NCBI RefSeq assembly: GCF_025950095.1
Contig: NZ_JAPDDR010000001.1
Span: 124,001-188,000 of the forward strand
DNA length: 64,000 nt
Direction: 5' to 3'
DNA from: Luteolibacter rhizosphaerae
GTDB lineage: Bacteria > Verrucomicrobiota > Verrucomicrobiia > Verrucomicrobiales > Akkermansiaceae
The position numbers and the translations under genes are program-made. Below, in pieces: positions 9,532-18,832 of the stretch. The number at the start of each line of letters is the position of its first letter. The first letter of the stretch is position 1. The notes beneath the pieces were generated by a model that did not search any database, had not been told where the DNA came from, and was given only the letters and a program-made list of their open reading frames with translations.

Positions 9532-9598
9532 GGGTACTGGAGTCTGACTCCCTGCGACAGGCTACAAGTTCGTAACCCATCAACTCAACCTTTCCCCC

Positions 9599-11305
9599 TC
9601 ACAAGTCGAGTTCCACCGACTTCAGCGCGATATAAAGCGAGTTCGACCGCTCCAGCCGCGGCTGTAGAGCCGCCTTCTCCGACGCCAGCCTACGCCGAAC
9701 CTCCAGAAGGCTCCCCGAGTAATCCCGGCACAAAAACCGGATCGCCTCCCCGTGGTCCGCTTTTAAGCCGTCCGCGAACGTCGAGGCACCCGCCAGCAAA
9801 CGCTCCCGGTAGCCCGCCGCGATCCGCGCCGCCGTGATCCACGACACCAGCGCCGCCAGGCAGAACACCGCCAGTGCCGCGCCCAGCAGCCCTATCCCGA
9901 GCTGCTGCGAATAAAGCGTTCCCACCGATCCCGCCGCGATGCACAGCGCCAGACCGATCCCGGTAAATCCTTTTAACGAAGCATTCCGCCGCCGCACCAA
10001 CGGATCCAACACCCCGCGCACCCGCAGACCCGCCAGTGCCTGCGGAACCGCCTTCTCCAGCCGCGCTACGAAACGGCTCACCACGCCCTCGCGGTTTTTT
10101 CCATCCACATCGCAGGCTCCCGGCTCGAAGCCCATCCGTTCCTTCACCCTTGGCCGCACCGTTTCCCAATGCGCCGCACAGGCATCCACCAGCCGCGCCG
10201 CATCATGCTGCGCAAATCCCGTTGCCACCTCCTGCATCCGCGCCGCGAAGCGCGCCTCCACCTCCGCGGCCGTCCCGTCCCCGGTGAAAATCCGCCCCAA
10301 TGAGCGCCACCAACCCAGCTTCGAGCGCAGATGGCGCACCACCGCATCCACCTCGCTGCGATACCGCTTCAGCGCCTCACCCAGCGCCTCCGGGGCCGCC
10401 TCCAGCGAGCTATCCCGCAGCGCATCCATCTCCCGCTCGATGTTCCCGAGGAAGTAGGCATCATCCTCCATCCCGCGCCGCTGCCCGTCGAAGCGGTTCT
10501 CCAACCGCCTCAGCGTCCGCGCCGCATGGTGCCACGCATCGTGCAGCACCTGCCGACGCTCCATCGATTCGCAGATCCGCTCGGAGATGAAGTGCTCCAG
10601 ATCCGAGAAGCGGCTCGTCCGCCACAGCTCGCGCTCGGCGTGATTCGTCTGCTTCGATTCCAGCGCACTGCGCGCCGCCACCGGAAAGATCGGCAGCACC
10701 TGCCCGATCCGCTTCAGCGAGAGGTCCCGCATGTGCCCCAAGATGATGGGGATATCCTGCGCTTGCTTCAGGTCGATCCGCTGCACCACCAACGCCGTCC
10801 GGGACAGAGCCTCGTTGGAGAGCCGGGAAACCGCATCCCAAGTGGAGGCCGTCCACGGATTCTCCGCGGTGAAAACGATCAGGATCAGATCCGCATGTTC
10901 CAGGAAGGGCTCGGCGGTCTCGGCATGGCCGTTCACCTTGCTATTCGTCCCCGGAGTGTCCAGCAGGTCGAAGTTCCGGAGATACTCCGCGGGTCGGCGC
11001 ACCTCCACCAATTGTGGCTGCACCTCCTTGTCCGCTTCCGCGCCGTGGCGATAGAGCCGCACTTCGGTCGTCAGCGGCAGCGGGCTGGCGGGGCACAGCT
11101 CCTCGCCCACCAAGGCATTCAGCAGGGAGGACTTCCCCGCATTCACCTCGCCGATCGCCGCGATCAGGATCGGGCGATGCAGGACGGGAGCCGGGTGATC
11201 CGGTTCCTCCTCCAGCGCCACCTCCCGGGCGAGGTGGCCGATCCACTCCAGCAGTTCGGACAGCCGGTCGCGGACGGCGAAGTATCTTTCCCCGGGGATG
11301 CTCAC
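9599..11305 (-). CDS. Bacterial dynamin-like GTPase
   Basis: 568 residues from a GTG start. GTPase motifs: G1 GEVNAGKSSLLNAL (about 52-65), switch PLTTE, G3 DTPGTNS (about 116-122), and a degenerate G4 (QRID where NKxD is usual). A long helical region follows, then a hydrophobic pair at about 440-490 that would enter the membrane, then a helical tail. This arrangement matches bacterial dynamin-like proteins, which remodel or protect the inner membrane in a GTP-dependent way. It starts 25 bases after the polysaccharide deacetylase stop, consistent with co-transcription. The usual DLPs come in pairs; no second copy is visible nearby. Confidence 0.88.
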   Translation of the reverse strand: MSIPGERYFAVRDRLSELLEWIGHLAREVALEEEPDHPAPVLHRPILIAAIGEVNAGKSSLLNALVGEELCPASPLPLTTEVRLYRHGAEADKEVQPQLVEVRRPAEYLRNFDLLDTPGTNSKVNGHAETAEPFLEHADLILIVFTAENPWTASTWDAVSRLSNEALSRTALVVQRIDLKQAQDIPIILGHMRDLSLKRIGQVLPIFPVAARSALESKQTNHAERELWRTSRFSDLEHFISERICESMERRQVLHDAWHHAARTLRRLENRFDGQRRGMEDDAYFLGNIEREMDALRDSSLEAAPEALGEALKRYRSEVDAVVRHLRSKLGWWRSLGRIFTGDGTAAEVEARFAARMQEVATGFAQHDAARLVDACAAHWETVRPRVKERMGFEPGACDVDGKNREGVVSRFVARLEKAVPQALAGLRVRGVLDPLVRRRNASLKGFTGIGLALCIAAGSVGTLYSQQLGIGLLGAALAVFCLAALVSWITAARIAAGYRERLLAGASTFADGLKADHGEAIRFLCRDYSGSLLEVRRRLASEKAALQPRLERSNSLYIALKSVELDL

Positions 11306-11330
11306 GGTTGGGCTGGACCTGAGCCGCGTG

Positions 11331-12266
11331 TCACTGGCCGGCCGCGATCGGGCCGCTGGCCGGCGCGGTGGCCATGGCGAGCAACTGCGAGACGGTCACG
11401 AACTTGTAGCCCTTGCGGAGGAGGCCGTCGAGGGTGGCGGGCATGGCGTCGATGGTGCCCGCATGGAGATCATGTGCCAAAATGATGGCACCCGGAGTCG
11501 TTCCGGCGTGGATGCGGGAGGCGATGACGGAGGCACCGGGGCGCTTCCAGTCGAGAGGGTCCACGGACCACATGATGGTGGGGTAGCGGAGTTCGGCGTG
11601 GATCCACTCGCGCTGGCGCTGGAGCAGGGCGCCGTAGGGCGGGCGCATGGTGCGCGGCTGCACGCCGGCGGCACGGGCCACGGCGTCGCGGCACTTGGTG
11701 AGTTCCTCGCGGACGGCGGAGTCGCCGAGCTTGCTGAGGATCGGGTGATTGTAGGTGTGGTTGCCGATCTCGTGACCTTCGGAAACGGTGCGGCGCAGCA
11801 CGTTCGGGTAGAGGTCCACGTTCTTGCCGATCACGTAGAAGGTCGCCTTGATGTTCCGCTCGCGCAGCATGTCGAGCAGGCGCGGGGTGTTCGAGGGATG
11901 CGGGCCGTCGTCGAAGGTCATCGCCACGTAGGGCTGGCTGACGGCGACGCGGGAGAAGGTGATGCCGGAGGTGGGGCCGCCGGCGGGGAGATTCATGCTC
12001 GGGTTGCGCGGCACCGGGCCTTGCACGCGTGGCGTGCGGTAGCCGGAGTTCGGCGTCGTCTTCTGCGGCGCGGCGGCTCCCGGGGTGGGCTTGGCCTGCG
12101 CCTGCGCGCCGTCTTCCTTGCCGGAGATCATCGAGCAGGAGCTGCCCATCACCGCGGAAAGGGCGATGAAGCCGCGCCGGGAGAGATTCGGCATCAACGA
12201 TTCGTTGGGGTCGGAGGAGGCGGAGGTGATGATCTTGTATCCCAGCGTTTCGATCGGATTTTTCAT
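11331..12266 (-). CDS. Exported polysaccharide deacetylase (NodB domain, CE4)
   Basis: 311 residues. The NodB domain spans about 115-300: TFDDGPHPSNTPRLLDML (catalytic Asp and metal Asp), GHEIGNHTYNH (metal His pair), RPPYG, and LAHDLHAGT (catalytic His). Family role: removal of acetyl groups from peptidoglycan or another N-acetylated glycan. The N-terminus holds SRRGFIALSAVMGSSC, a twin-arginine-like motif that could also be a lipobox ending in Cys. An internal ATG 24 codons downstream (about 12194), directly before NLSRRG, may be the real start. It is followed closely by the dynamin-like gene, so both may act at the cell envelope. Confidence 0.9.
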   Translation of the reverse strand: MKNPIETLGYKIITSASSDPNESLMPNLSRRGFIALSAVMGSSCSMISGKEDGAQAQAKPTPGAAAPQKTTPNSGYRTPRVQGPVPRNPSMNLPAGGPTSGITFSRVAVSQPYVAMTFDDGPHPSNTPRLLDMLRERNIKATFYVIGKNVDLYPNVLRRTVSEGHEIGNHTYNHPILSKLGDSAVREELTKCRDAVARAAGVQPRTMRPPYGALLQRQREWIHAELRYPTIMWSVDPLDWKRPGASVIASRIHAGTTPGAIILAHDLHAGTIDAMPATLDGLLRKGYKFVTVSQLLAMATAPASGPIAAGQ

Positions 12267-12412
12267 GTGGCGGCGACGTGCGGGTCGGGGCAGGGCAGGG
12301 GAAGTGCGGCCCAGATTACCCCCACCCGCGGGCTTGTCACGCCTACATTTCCAACAGCTTGATCACAAGATTCGCTGAAGGATTTCGTGCCGTCCGTGGC
12401 AGGCCAGAGGGC

Positions 12413-13735
12413 TCAGGCTCCCACGATGTCGGGCGGAACCTCGGCGTTCCGACGCTTGCGGCCATAGACCAGTTCGAAGATCGGGGAGGCCATCAGGGTG
12501 GTCACGATCGCCATCACCACGAGGATCGAGAAGAGGGCCTCGCCGATGATCCCCCGCTGCAGGCCGATGTTGATGATGATCAGCTCCATCAGGCCGCGGG
12601 CGTTCATCAGGGTGCCCACCGCCATCGCGGTCGCATTGTCCTCGCCGGTCAGGCGGGCGGCACCCCAGCAGGCCACGCCCTTGCCGAGCATCGAGGCCAG
12701 CAGGATCGCGATTCCCACCAGGATCAGGGAGGGCTGGACCAGCACGTTCAGCTTCGTATTCAGGCCGGAGAAGGTGAAGAACATCGGCAGCAGGAAGACC
12801 ACCGCGAAGGGCTCGATCTTGCGGCGGATGTCCTCGGCGAAGACCCCGCGCGGCATCGCGATGCCCAGGATGAAGCCGCCGAAGACCGCGTGCACGCCGA
12901 TCACGTCGGTATACCAAGCCGCCAGGCAGAAGAGCGCCAGCACCACGGCCATCATCGGGTAGCTCACCTCGCCCTCGCGCTCCGCCTTGCGGCCCAGCGC
13001 GGCCAGCAGGCGGCGGCCGATGGTCAGCGCGAGCACGCCGTAGAGAATCGAGCCGCCGATCGCCACCAGCGCGGGATTGATGCTCACCCCGCCGATCACC
13101 AGCGCCTGCGAGGCACCGAAGGTGGCGAGGACGATGGCGAGGACGCACCAGGCAGCGGCATCATCGATGGCCCCGGCAGCCAGCGCCAGCGTGCCCAAGG
13201 AGGTTCCAGCCAGGCCGCGCTCGGAAATGATCCGGGCCAGCATCGGGAAGGCCGTGATCGCGATCGCCGCGCCTAGGAAGAGCGCGCCCTCGAAGTAACG
13301 TACCTTCGGCGAGAAGATGCCGGGCACGTGCTGCAGCCACATCACCAGCAGCGCACCCAGGATGAAGGGCACCACCATCCCCGCGATCGACACGCAGGCC
13401 GCGCTGCGGGCCCGCAGGCGGAAGTGATCCACCCGGAATTCCAGGCCCACCAGGAACATGTAGAGACCCACGCCGAGCTGCGCGCCCGCATAGAGAATGC
13501 CGCGGGATTCCTTCGTGAAAATCAGGTCGGCCGATCCCGGCCAGAGCAGGCCCAGCAGGGAGGGCCCCAGCATCACCCCTGCGATCATCTCGCCCACCAC
13601 CTGCGGCTGCCCGATCCTCTTCGCCAACAGGCCGACCAAGCGGCACACGATGAGGATGACCGCCATCTGAAGGAAAAACGAAGCTGATAGAGCGTGCACC
13701 CCGAGAGTAGAAAGCCAAGGAGCCCCGCCGGACAA
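12413..13735 (-). CDS. CPA2-family cation/proton antiporter
   Basis: 440 residues with about 12 hydrophobic helices. GQPQVVGEMIAGVMLGPSLLG near the N-terminus and GAIDDAAAW in the middle are family landmarks of Na+/H+ or K+/H+ exchangers of the CPA2 group (Kef/NapA-like); the Asp pair is the transport site. No RCK/TrkA-N regulatory domain follows. The upstream-most start is TTG at 13735; a GTG 11 codons on and the ATG at codon 25 are alternatives, so the N-terminus is uncertain. An inverted repeat lies immediately upstream. Ion specificity cannot be read from the sequence. Confidence 0.9.
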   Translation of the reverse strand: MSGGAPWLSTLGVHALSASFFLQMAVILIVCRLVGLLAKRIGQPQVVGEMIAGVMLGPSLLGLLWPGSADLIFTKESRGILYAGAQLGVGLYMFLVGLEFRVDHFRLRARSAACVSIAGMVVPFILGALLVMWLQHVPGIFSPKVRYFEGALFLGAAIAITAFPMLARIISERGLAGTSLGTLALAAGAIDDAAAWCVLAIVLATFGASQALVIGGVSINPALVAIGGSILYGVLALTIGRRLLAALGRKAEREGEVSYPMMAVVLALFCLAAWYTDVIGVHAVFGGFILGIAMPRGVFAEDIRRKIEPFAVVFLLPMFFTFSGLNTKLNVLVQPSLILVGIAILLASMLGKGVACWGAARLTGEDNATAMAVGTLMNARGLMELIIINIGLQRGIIGEALFSILVVMAIVTTLMASPIFELVYGRKRRNAEVPPDIVGA

Positions 13736-13736
13736 G

Positions 13737-13755
13737 TTGATAGCAGCGCTATCAA
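13737..13755. repeat. Inverted repeat at the antiporter translation start
   Basis: TTGATAGC (13737-13744) and GCTATCAA (13748-13755) form an 8-bp palindrome with a 3-base centre, immediately upstream of the TTG start candidate at 13735. It could be an operator or a hairpin masking the ribosome site. No regulator is identified. Confidence 0.5.
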
Positions 13756-13825
13756 TAGCGTTGAATTGCAGTTTCTAACAGGGCTGTGGGTGTCGCGGGG
13801 AACAGTGGCCTGACCTGCCTGTCTC

Positions 13826-13842
13826 GCACCCTAGAAGGGTGC
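13826..13842. terminator. Short hairpin downstream of the small lipoprotein gene
   Basis: GCACCCT and AGGGTGC pair around a 3-base loop. It sits about 85 bases beyond the stop of the 13928-14272 gene and lacks a U-run, so its role as terminator is weak. Confidence 0.3.
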
Positions 13843-13927
13843 CGGGAGCCTTGTTATGTAAGTCTCGACGGCAATACGCTCAGCGGCGCTCAGCGGGTCT
13901 TCGGGACGACTTCATCTGACCTTAGAT

Positions 13928-14272
13928 CTAATCTATCGGCTTTGATAGGTCCCGTCGGATAGCATTACCCATCTCCTCCCGACCTTTTGCTTCCGCGTTT
14001 TCAATCTCGGACTGGGGAACTCCAGAAGCCGCTGCGTGCTCCCGAGCTTTAGCCAAAGTCGCATTGGCTCCCTTCAGATCGAAGTCCAGGCCCTTGTTCG
14101 TTCGCTCGTTGAAGTCGGCCCTTAGTTGAACCTTTGTGGCATCTTTCAGATCGGTGAGCGTCCGCTCTATAGCTTGGTTTGATGGCTTCTCAGTCGGAGC
14201 AGCCCTCTCTCCTTGCTCGCTCCGGCATGCACACACCGCCAAGCACACCACAGCTGCTAGAATCGCTTTCAT
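13928..14272 (-). CDS. Small putative lipoprotein
   Basis: 114 residues. The signal peptide MKAILAAVVCLAVCAC ends in a lipobox-like LAVCAC, so lipidation at a Cys is likely. The mature part is charged, with a helical run (about 32-95) and no recognised domain. Base composition is visibly lower in GC than the neighbours, suggesting either weak constraint or recent arrival. No functional partner is evident: it lies between mtnP and the antiporter, all on the same strand, with 178 bases separating it from mtnP. Confidence 0.65.
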   Translation of the reverse strand: MKAILAAVVCLAVCACRSEQGERAAPTEKPSNQAIERTLTDLKDATKVQLRADFNERTNKGLDFDLKGANATLAKAREHAAASGVPQSEIENAEAKGREEMGNAIRRDLSKPID

Positions 14273-14450
14273 CTTTGTAGAGGATCACTTCCAAACTTCT
14301 TGCCACATCCCGTAGAGGGGATCCGCCCATGGCATATCCCTACGTGGGATGTCCTCGATCTCGAAGTGATCTCGCTACGATGGGTGTCGGAGACAGAGGG
14401 GTGGGTTCGGCACGGCTGGAGCCTGGCGCTCCCGGGAGCGCTTGATGGGG

Positions 14451-15308
14451 TCAGAGAAAGCGCTGGAGGATCGGTTCCAGCTTCTCGCGGGTTTCGGCGG
14501 GCCAGAGGTTGTTGGGGGTCATGATGGCACTGTCGAGGGAGCGGTGTTCGGGCCACTCCGGGTGCTCGGGGATCTGGGGGATGGCGCGGGTGATGATGCG
14601 TTTGGCCATGCTGACGTTCGCATGCAGGTGGGCGATGACGGCGTCGGCGGTGACGGGGGCTTCGTCGGTCTTCCAGCAGTCGTAGTCGGTGATCATGGCG
14701 AGGGTGGCGAGGGCGATCTCGGCTTCGCGGGCGAGCTTGGCTTCGGGGAGGTTGGTCATGCCGATGACGTCGAAGCCGAGTTTGCGGTTGGTTTCGCTCT
14801 CCGCGCGGGTGGAGAAGGCGGGGCCGTCCATGTTGACGTAGGTGCCGCCGAAGTGGACGCGGGCTTCCTCTTCTTGTGCGGCTTGGTAGAGGATGCGGCG
14901 GAGGCCTTCGCTGACGGGTTCGGCGAAGGCGACGTGGCCGACGATGCCATTCCCGAAGAAGGTGTGGTGTTCGCGGCGGCTGGTGCGGTCGAAGTACTGG
15001 TCGGGTAGTACGATGTCGCGGGGATGATACTCTTCCTTGAGGCTGCCGACGGCGGTGACGCAGATGAGGAAGCGGACATCGAGGGAGCGGAGGGCCCAGA
15101 TGTTCGCGCGGTGGCTGATCTCGGTGGGGAGGAGGCGGTGGCCTCGGCCGTGGCGGGGGAGGAACCAGACCTGGCGACCGGCGAGGGTGCCGCCGACGAG
15201 GGCATCGGAGGGCGGGCCAAAGGGGGTGTCGATGTGGCGTTCTTCGGTTTGTTCGAAGCCTTCGATTTCGTAGAGTCCGCTGCCGCCGATGATGCCGATT
15301 GGGGTCAT
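14451..15308 (-). CDS. mtnP: S-methyl-5'-thioadenosine phosphorylase
   Basis: 285 residues, close to family length. MTPIGIIGGSGLYEIEG at the N-terminus, RHGRGHRLLPTEISHRANIWAL (phosphate and substrate loop), VNMDGPAFSTRAE and IGMTNLPEAKLAREAEI are diagnostic for MTAP. The TDYDCW segment carries the Asp that binds the purine. It splits methylthioadenosine into adenine and methylthioribose-1-phosphate in the cytosol for methionine salvage and polyamine by-product clearance. The first about 95 bases of this gene (15214-15308) occur again, broken, at 18833-18926. Confidence 0.95.
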   Translation of the reverse strand: MTPIGIIGGSGLYEIEGFEQTEERHIDTPFGPPSDALVGGTLAGRQVWFLPRHGRGHRLLPTEISHRANIWALRSLDVRFLICVTAVGSLKEEYHPRDIVLPDQYFDRTSRREHHTFFGNGIVGHVAFAEPVSEGLRRILYQAAQEEEARVHFGGTYVNMDGPAFSTRAESETNRKLGFDVIGMTNLPEAKLAREAEIALATLAMITDYDCWKTDEAPVTADAVIAHLHANVSMAKRIITRAIPQIPEHPEWPEHRSLDSAIMTPNNLWPAETREKLEPILQRFL

Positions 15309-15323
15309 GCGGGGAGGGAATCA

Positions 15324-15351
15324 GCAATTGGTGATCTTCCAATCTTAAATC
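15324..15351. repeat. Dispersed repeat, copy 1 (GGTGATCTTCCAATCTT type)
   Basis: ATTGGTGATCTTCCAATCTTA between mtnP and the first protease gene. It recurs at about 18936-18960 because of the tandem duplication, and in variant form at 29712-29745. Confidence 0.7.
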
Positions 15352-15572
15352 GGGGTGGGGATGCCCCCCCGGGGGGAGATGAGTTTGCTAGTTTTCAGGG
15401 TTCAGTTGGGAGGGAAGGCAGGTGCCGAGTGATCAGTGGAAGAGGTTTTTAACCGCGGATGGACGCGAATGAGATCCGGGAGGGTGGAGGTGGGTGGGGA
15501 TAGGGCCTTGATGAGGAGTGGGGTGGTTGATAGATAGGGGCCGGGTTTTTTCCTCCCCCTTACGATTCGGCG

Positions 15573-18500
15573 ATGCGTGCGATGGTGAATGATGTTCCGG
15601 CCCGGCTTATGGTGATGCTGGGTTTGCTGATTCCTTACGGGGTGATGCGGGCTCAGGAGGATGGGACGGCCGGGTCTGGAGTGGCGGTGGGAGGCTTGAC
15701 GACGGAGGTGCGGACGAAGGCGGGTGAGGAGCATCGAGCCAAGGCGGAGGCGGGGGATGCGCTTGCGCAGGCCATGCTGGCGGATGCTCTGTATTACGGG
15801 CTCCCGAGCGACGCGGCTTTTGCGGAGGCGGCGCAGTGGGCGGAGAAGTCCGCGGCGGGAGGATGCCCGATCGGGACGGCGATCCTGGCGGACATGTTCC
15901 GCACGGGAAAGGGCCGGGCCCACGATGAGAAGAAGGCGGAGGAATTGGCGGAAGCGAGCCGGGAGCCGCTGCTGGCCGGGACGGACTCTGCCAATGCGGT
16001 GTGGCTGCGCTGGGCGGCTCTATCGCCGCCACGCGAGACGGAAGGCCTGTACTTCGTCGGGTCTCTGGAGGGCAATGCGAAGCATCTGGGCCGAAACCTT
16101 CCGCTAATGAGGCGGGCGATCGCCGCGGGAGACGTGCAGGCGGCAGTGGAGTGGGCGGAGAGAATTTACAAGTGGAAGGATTGGGGGAGCGGGAGGGAGG
16201 ACGAGAAGAAGGTGATCGAGGTTCTCCAGCGGGCTTGGAAGGAAGGCCACCCCGCAGCGACGCACATGCTGGGGGATATGTATGCGTTCGGGATTCTGAT
16301 CCCGATGGATGAAGCGAAGGCGGAGACATTCTACATCGAGGCCGCGGCGGCAGGCTGGAATCCGAGTCGACTGGCACTGGCGAAGGTGGTCAGCAGTCGC
16401 TACAAGGGCTTCGTGCGGGAGGCTCTGCTGCGAAAGCTGCAGGAGGACTCCAGGAGCCCGAAGGATTCGGCGCTGGCGGCGAGTTGGTTCCATGCGCTGG
16501 AGAGCGGTCAGGGCTTGCAGCGGAACCCGGGCGATGCCGCGCGGTGGTTGGAGATGCTGCCGCCACCCGAGGCTGCGATCGCGCTGGCGAAGGTCATTAA
16601 GACGGCGTGCAATAGCGCGAAGGTGGGTCCAACGCACAGCGCGGCTGAGCTGGATGCGCTGTTCGAGAAGATGGAGATGTCATCTCCGCCGCCGCAGGCC
16701 TACCGGCTGATTCAAGACGCCGGTTTGTTCGCGCGGGAGACGGATGGCAACAAGTGGTACCTGCGTGCCGCGAAGGGCGGGATCGCCTCGGCCATGTTGG
16801 ATGTGGCGCGCCAGTATGCGGAGGGTTACGGTCGGACCAAGAGTGCCACGGAAGCCGGGAACTGGTACCGGAAGGCGGCGGCGACGGGTGATCCGCATGC
16901 GAACCTGATGGCGGGCCGCTATTGGCTGGACCAGGGGGATGTCGAAGAGGCGGAGCGTTTGTTCCGGGTGGCGGCCTCCCAAGGCGACGGTCTGGCGTGG
17001 GAGCATCTGGGAGATATCTGCCTGGAAGGAAAGGCGGCATCGAAGCGGGTGGCGGAAGCGGCGGGCTGCTATCGCAAGGCGGCGGAGACCGGAGGTTTCG
17101 CGGCGGCGGGAAAGCTCGTGGTACTGCTGGAGAGCAAGAAGGCGAAACCGATCGATGCGCAGGAGATGGCACGCTGGAATGCGGCGATCGACGAAGCCTT
17201 GGCCGAGGAGGATTCGCGCAGCCGGATCTACATTCTGACCAACACGGCGCGGAAGATCGGCAACGGCCCGCACGGCGACAAGAAGGCGGCGATGCGCTGG
17301 TGGATACGGGCCGCGGAGGCGGGTGATACCTCGAGCGCGCGCTTGGTGCTGCTGGTCGAGGAGCCGGTGGAGGCAAAAGCCAAGGCGAAGGCATTCGAGG
17401 TGCTGAAGACTTCGGCGGAAGCCGGAGACAGCTACGACATGTATATGGTCGCGAGAGCCTACGAGGTAGGGAACGGCACGAAGGCCAGCGCGAAGGAGGC
17501 GACGCGGTGGTATGAGGCGGCCGCGGAGAAGGGGGACTACTTCTCGCTGCAGCTCATCGGGGATCGCTATCTGAAAGGTGAGGGGGTGCCCAAGGATCTG
17601 ACGAAGGCGATCAAGTGGTACAAGACGGCGATCCGGGAGGGATCGACCACGACGATGGCGACGATGGGGCATCTCTATTCCGATGGGAAGCACCTGCGGC
17701 CGGACGGGGAGGAGGCGGTGAAGTGGTTCGAGACGGCGGCCGCCTTCGGCGACGGGTTCTCGATGTATAACCTCTGCATCCTGTATCTGAGCGGTGATAT
17801 CGTGCCGAAGGATTATGTGGAGGCCTACGTGTGGGCGAATGCGGCGGCGGCGGGCGATGACGATGCGATCCGGGAGAAGGCGATAAAGCTGCGGAAGGCG
17901 CTGGAGGAGGTGGTGAGCCCGGAGAGCGTGCAGAAGGCGCAGGAGCGGACGCAGCAGTTCTTCGTGATAGTGAAGGAATCCAAGGCCTGGCTCACGAAGC
18001 GGATCCAAGCGGGGAAACCGGTGATCCTTTCCTTCGACGAGCCTCTGAACTTCCATTTCGCGAAGGTGGATGTCGAGGACGAGGAGCCTGCTCCCGAAGC
18101 GCGGCCTGGGCCGGATCGCAATGAGGCGACAAAGGAGAGCGCCGGCGAAGGACGGGTGATCGGCTCGGCCACGGCGTGGGCGGTATCCGCAGAGGGGCAC
18201 CTGATGACCGCGGCGCACGCGGTGAAGGGGGCCACGATGGTGACGGTGACGGCTGCGGATGGAACCAAGCAGGTGGCGAGCATCCTGAAGACGGATGTGC
18301 GGAACGACCTGGCGCTGCTCAAGATCGAAGGGAAGACCCGCCCGCTGATGCTGCGGCCGAAGGTGCTGATGGGCGAGAGTGTGGCCACGATCGGATTTCC
18401 GAATTCGAGCCTGCAGGGGAGTGCGGCGAAGGTGACGGAGGGAATCGTGAGCAGCCTGAGCGGACCGGAGGATGATCCGCGGTTGCTGCAGATCTCCGTG

Positions 18501-18770
18501 CCGGTGCAGCCGGGAAATAGCGGCGGTCCGCTGCTGGACCGGAGTGGTGCGGTGGTGGGGATGATCCAGGCGAGATTGTCCGATGCGGCGACCTTCGAGC
18601 AGTCCGGGTCGATCCCGCAGGTGGTGAACTACGCGCAGAAGATCTCGCTGATCCAGACGCTGCTGGAAGGGATCGAAGTGCCGGATGCGGTGACGAAGGG
18701 AGACAAGCTGGAGCTGCCGGATATGGTGGAGAAGGCGCGGCCCTCCGTGTATCTGCTGGAGATCCGCTGA
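15573..18770 (+). CDS. Sel1-repeat protein with C-terminal trypsin/HtrA-like protease domain (copy 1)
   Basis: 1065 residues. An N-terminal hydrophobic signal (about 10-28) is followed by some 20 Sel1-type helical repeats (about 45-790; for example AEAGDALAQAMLADALYYG, YRKAAATGDPHANLMAGRYW, WYKTAIREGSTTTMATMGHLY). A Pro/Glu-rich linker leads into a chymotrypsin-fold protease: TAAHAV with His882, DVRNDLALLKI with Asp912, GNSGGPLL with Ser983, so the triad is complete. No PDZ domain follows. The likely role is a periplasmic or secreted serine protease whose partners are chosen by the solenoid. It is one of a tandem pair with 19459-22662. The stop codon TGA sits exactly where a fragment of the terminase-like gene begins. 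Confidence 0.9.
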   Translation: MRAMVNDVPARLMVMLGLLIPYGVMRAQEDGTAGSGVAVGGLTTEVRTKAGEEHRAKAEAGDALAQAMLADALYYGLPSDAAFAEAAQWAEKSAAGGCPIGTAILADMFRTGKGRAHDEKKAEELAEASREPLLAGTDSANAVWLRWAALSPPRETEGLYFVGSLEGNAKHLGRNLPLMRRAIAAGDVQAAVEWAERIYKWKDWGSGREDEKKVIEVLQRAWKEGHPAATHMLGDMYAFGILIPMDEAKAETFYIEAAAAGWNPSRLALAKVVSSRYKGFVREALLRKLQEDSRSPKDSALAASWFHALESGQGLQRNPGDAARWLEMLPPPEAAIALAKVIKTACNSAKVGPTHSAAELDALFEKMEMSSPPPQAYRLIQDAGLFARETDGNKWYLRAAKGGIASAMLDVARQYAEGYGRTKSATEAGNWYRKAAATGDPHANLMAGRYWLDQGDVEEAERLFRVAASQGDGLAWEHLGDICLEGKAASKRVAEAAGCYRKAAETGGFAAAGKLVVLLESKKAKPIDAQEMARWNAAIDEALAEEDSRSRIYILTNTARKIGNGPHGDKKAAMRWWIRAAEAGDTSSARLVLLVEEPVEAKAKAKAFEVLKTSAEAGDSYDMYMVARAYEVGNGTKASAKEATRWYEAAAEKGDYFSLQLIGDRYLKGEGVPKDLTKAIKWYKTAIREGSTTTMATMGHLYSDGKHLRPDGEEAVKWFETAAAFGDGFSMYNLCILYLSGDIVPKDYVEAYVWANAAAAGDDDAIREKAIKLRKALEEVVSPESVQKAQERTQQFFVIVKESKAWLTKRIQAGKPVILSFDEPLNFHFAKVDVEDEEPAPEARPGPDRNEATKESAGEGRVIGSATAWAVSAEGHLMTAAHAVKGATMVTVTAADGTKQVASILKTDVRNDLALLKIEGKTRPLMLRPKVLMGESVATIGFPNSSLQGSAAKVTEGIVSSLSGPEDDPRLLQISVPVQPGNSGGPLLDRSGAVVGMIQARLSDAATFEQSGSIPQVVNYAQKISLIQTLLEGIEVPDAVTKGDKLELPDMVEKARPSVYLLEIR

Positions 18771-18832
18771 GGCCTGCCGCTGCGCTTATTCGGTGAGTGC
18801 TCCTCACGGCGCGGCCATGCTTGCCCGGCACC
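18768..18832 (+). pseudogene. 65-base fragment of the terminase-like gene (duplication scar)
   Basis: Matches 22893-22957 of the gene at 22771-23262 almost base for base, including the shared stretch ATTCGGTGAGTGCTCCTCAC. It begins within the stop codon of protease copy 1 and ends abruptly at GGCACC. It marks the right-hand end of the duplicated unit. Confidence 0.88.

Noticed and set aside
13756-13925. Possible tRNA or small RNA between the antiporter and the lipoprotein gene
   Set aside because: Only one short hairpin; no cloverleaf, no T-loop TTCRA pattern.
16680-18218. 512-codon antisense frame in protease copy 1
   Set aside because: Shadow of the Sel1-protease gene; no signal or domain.
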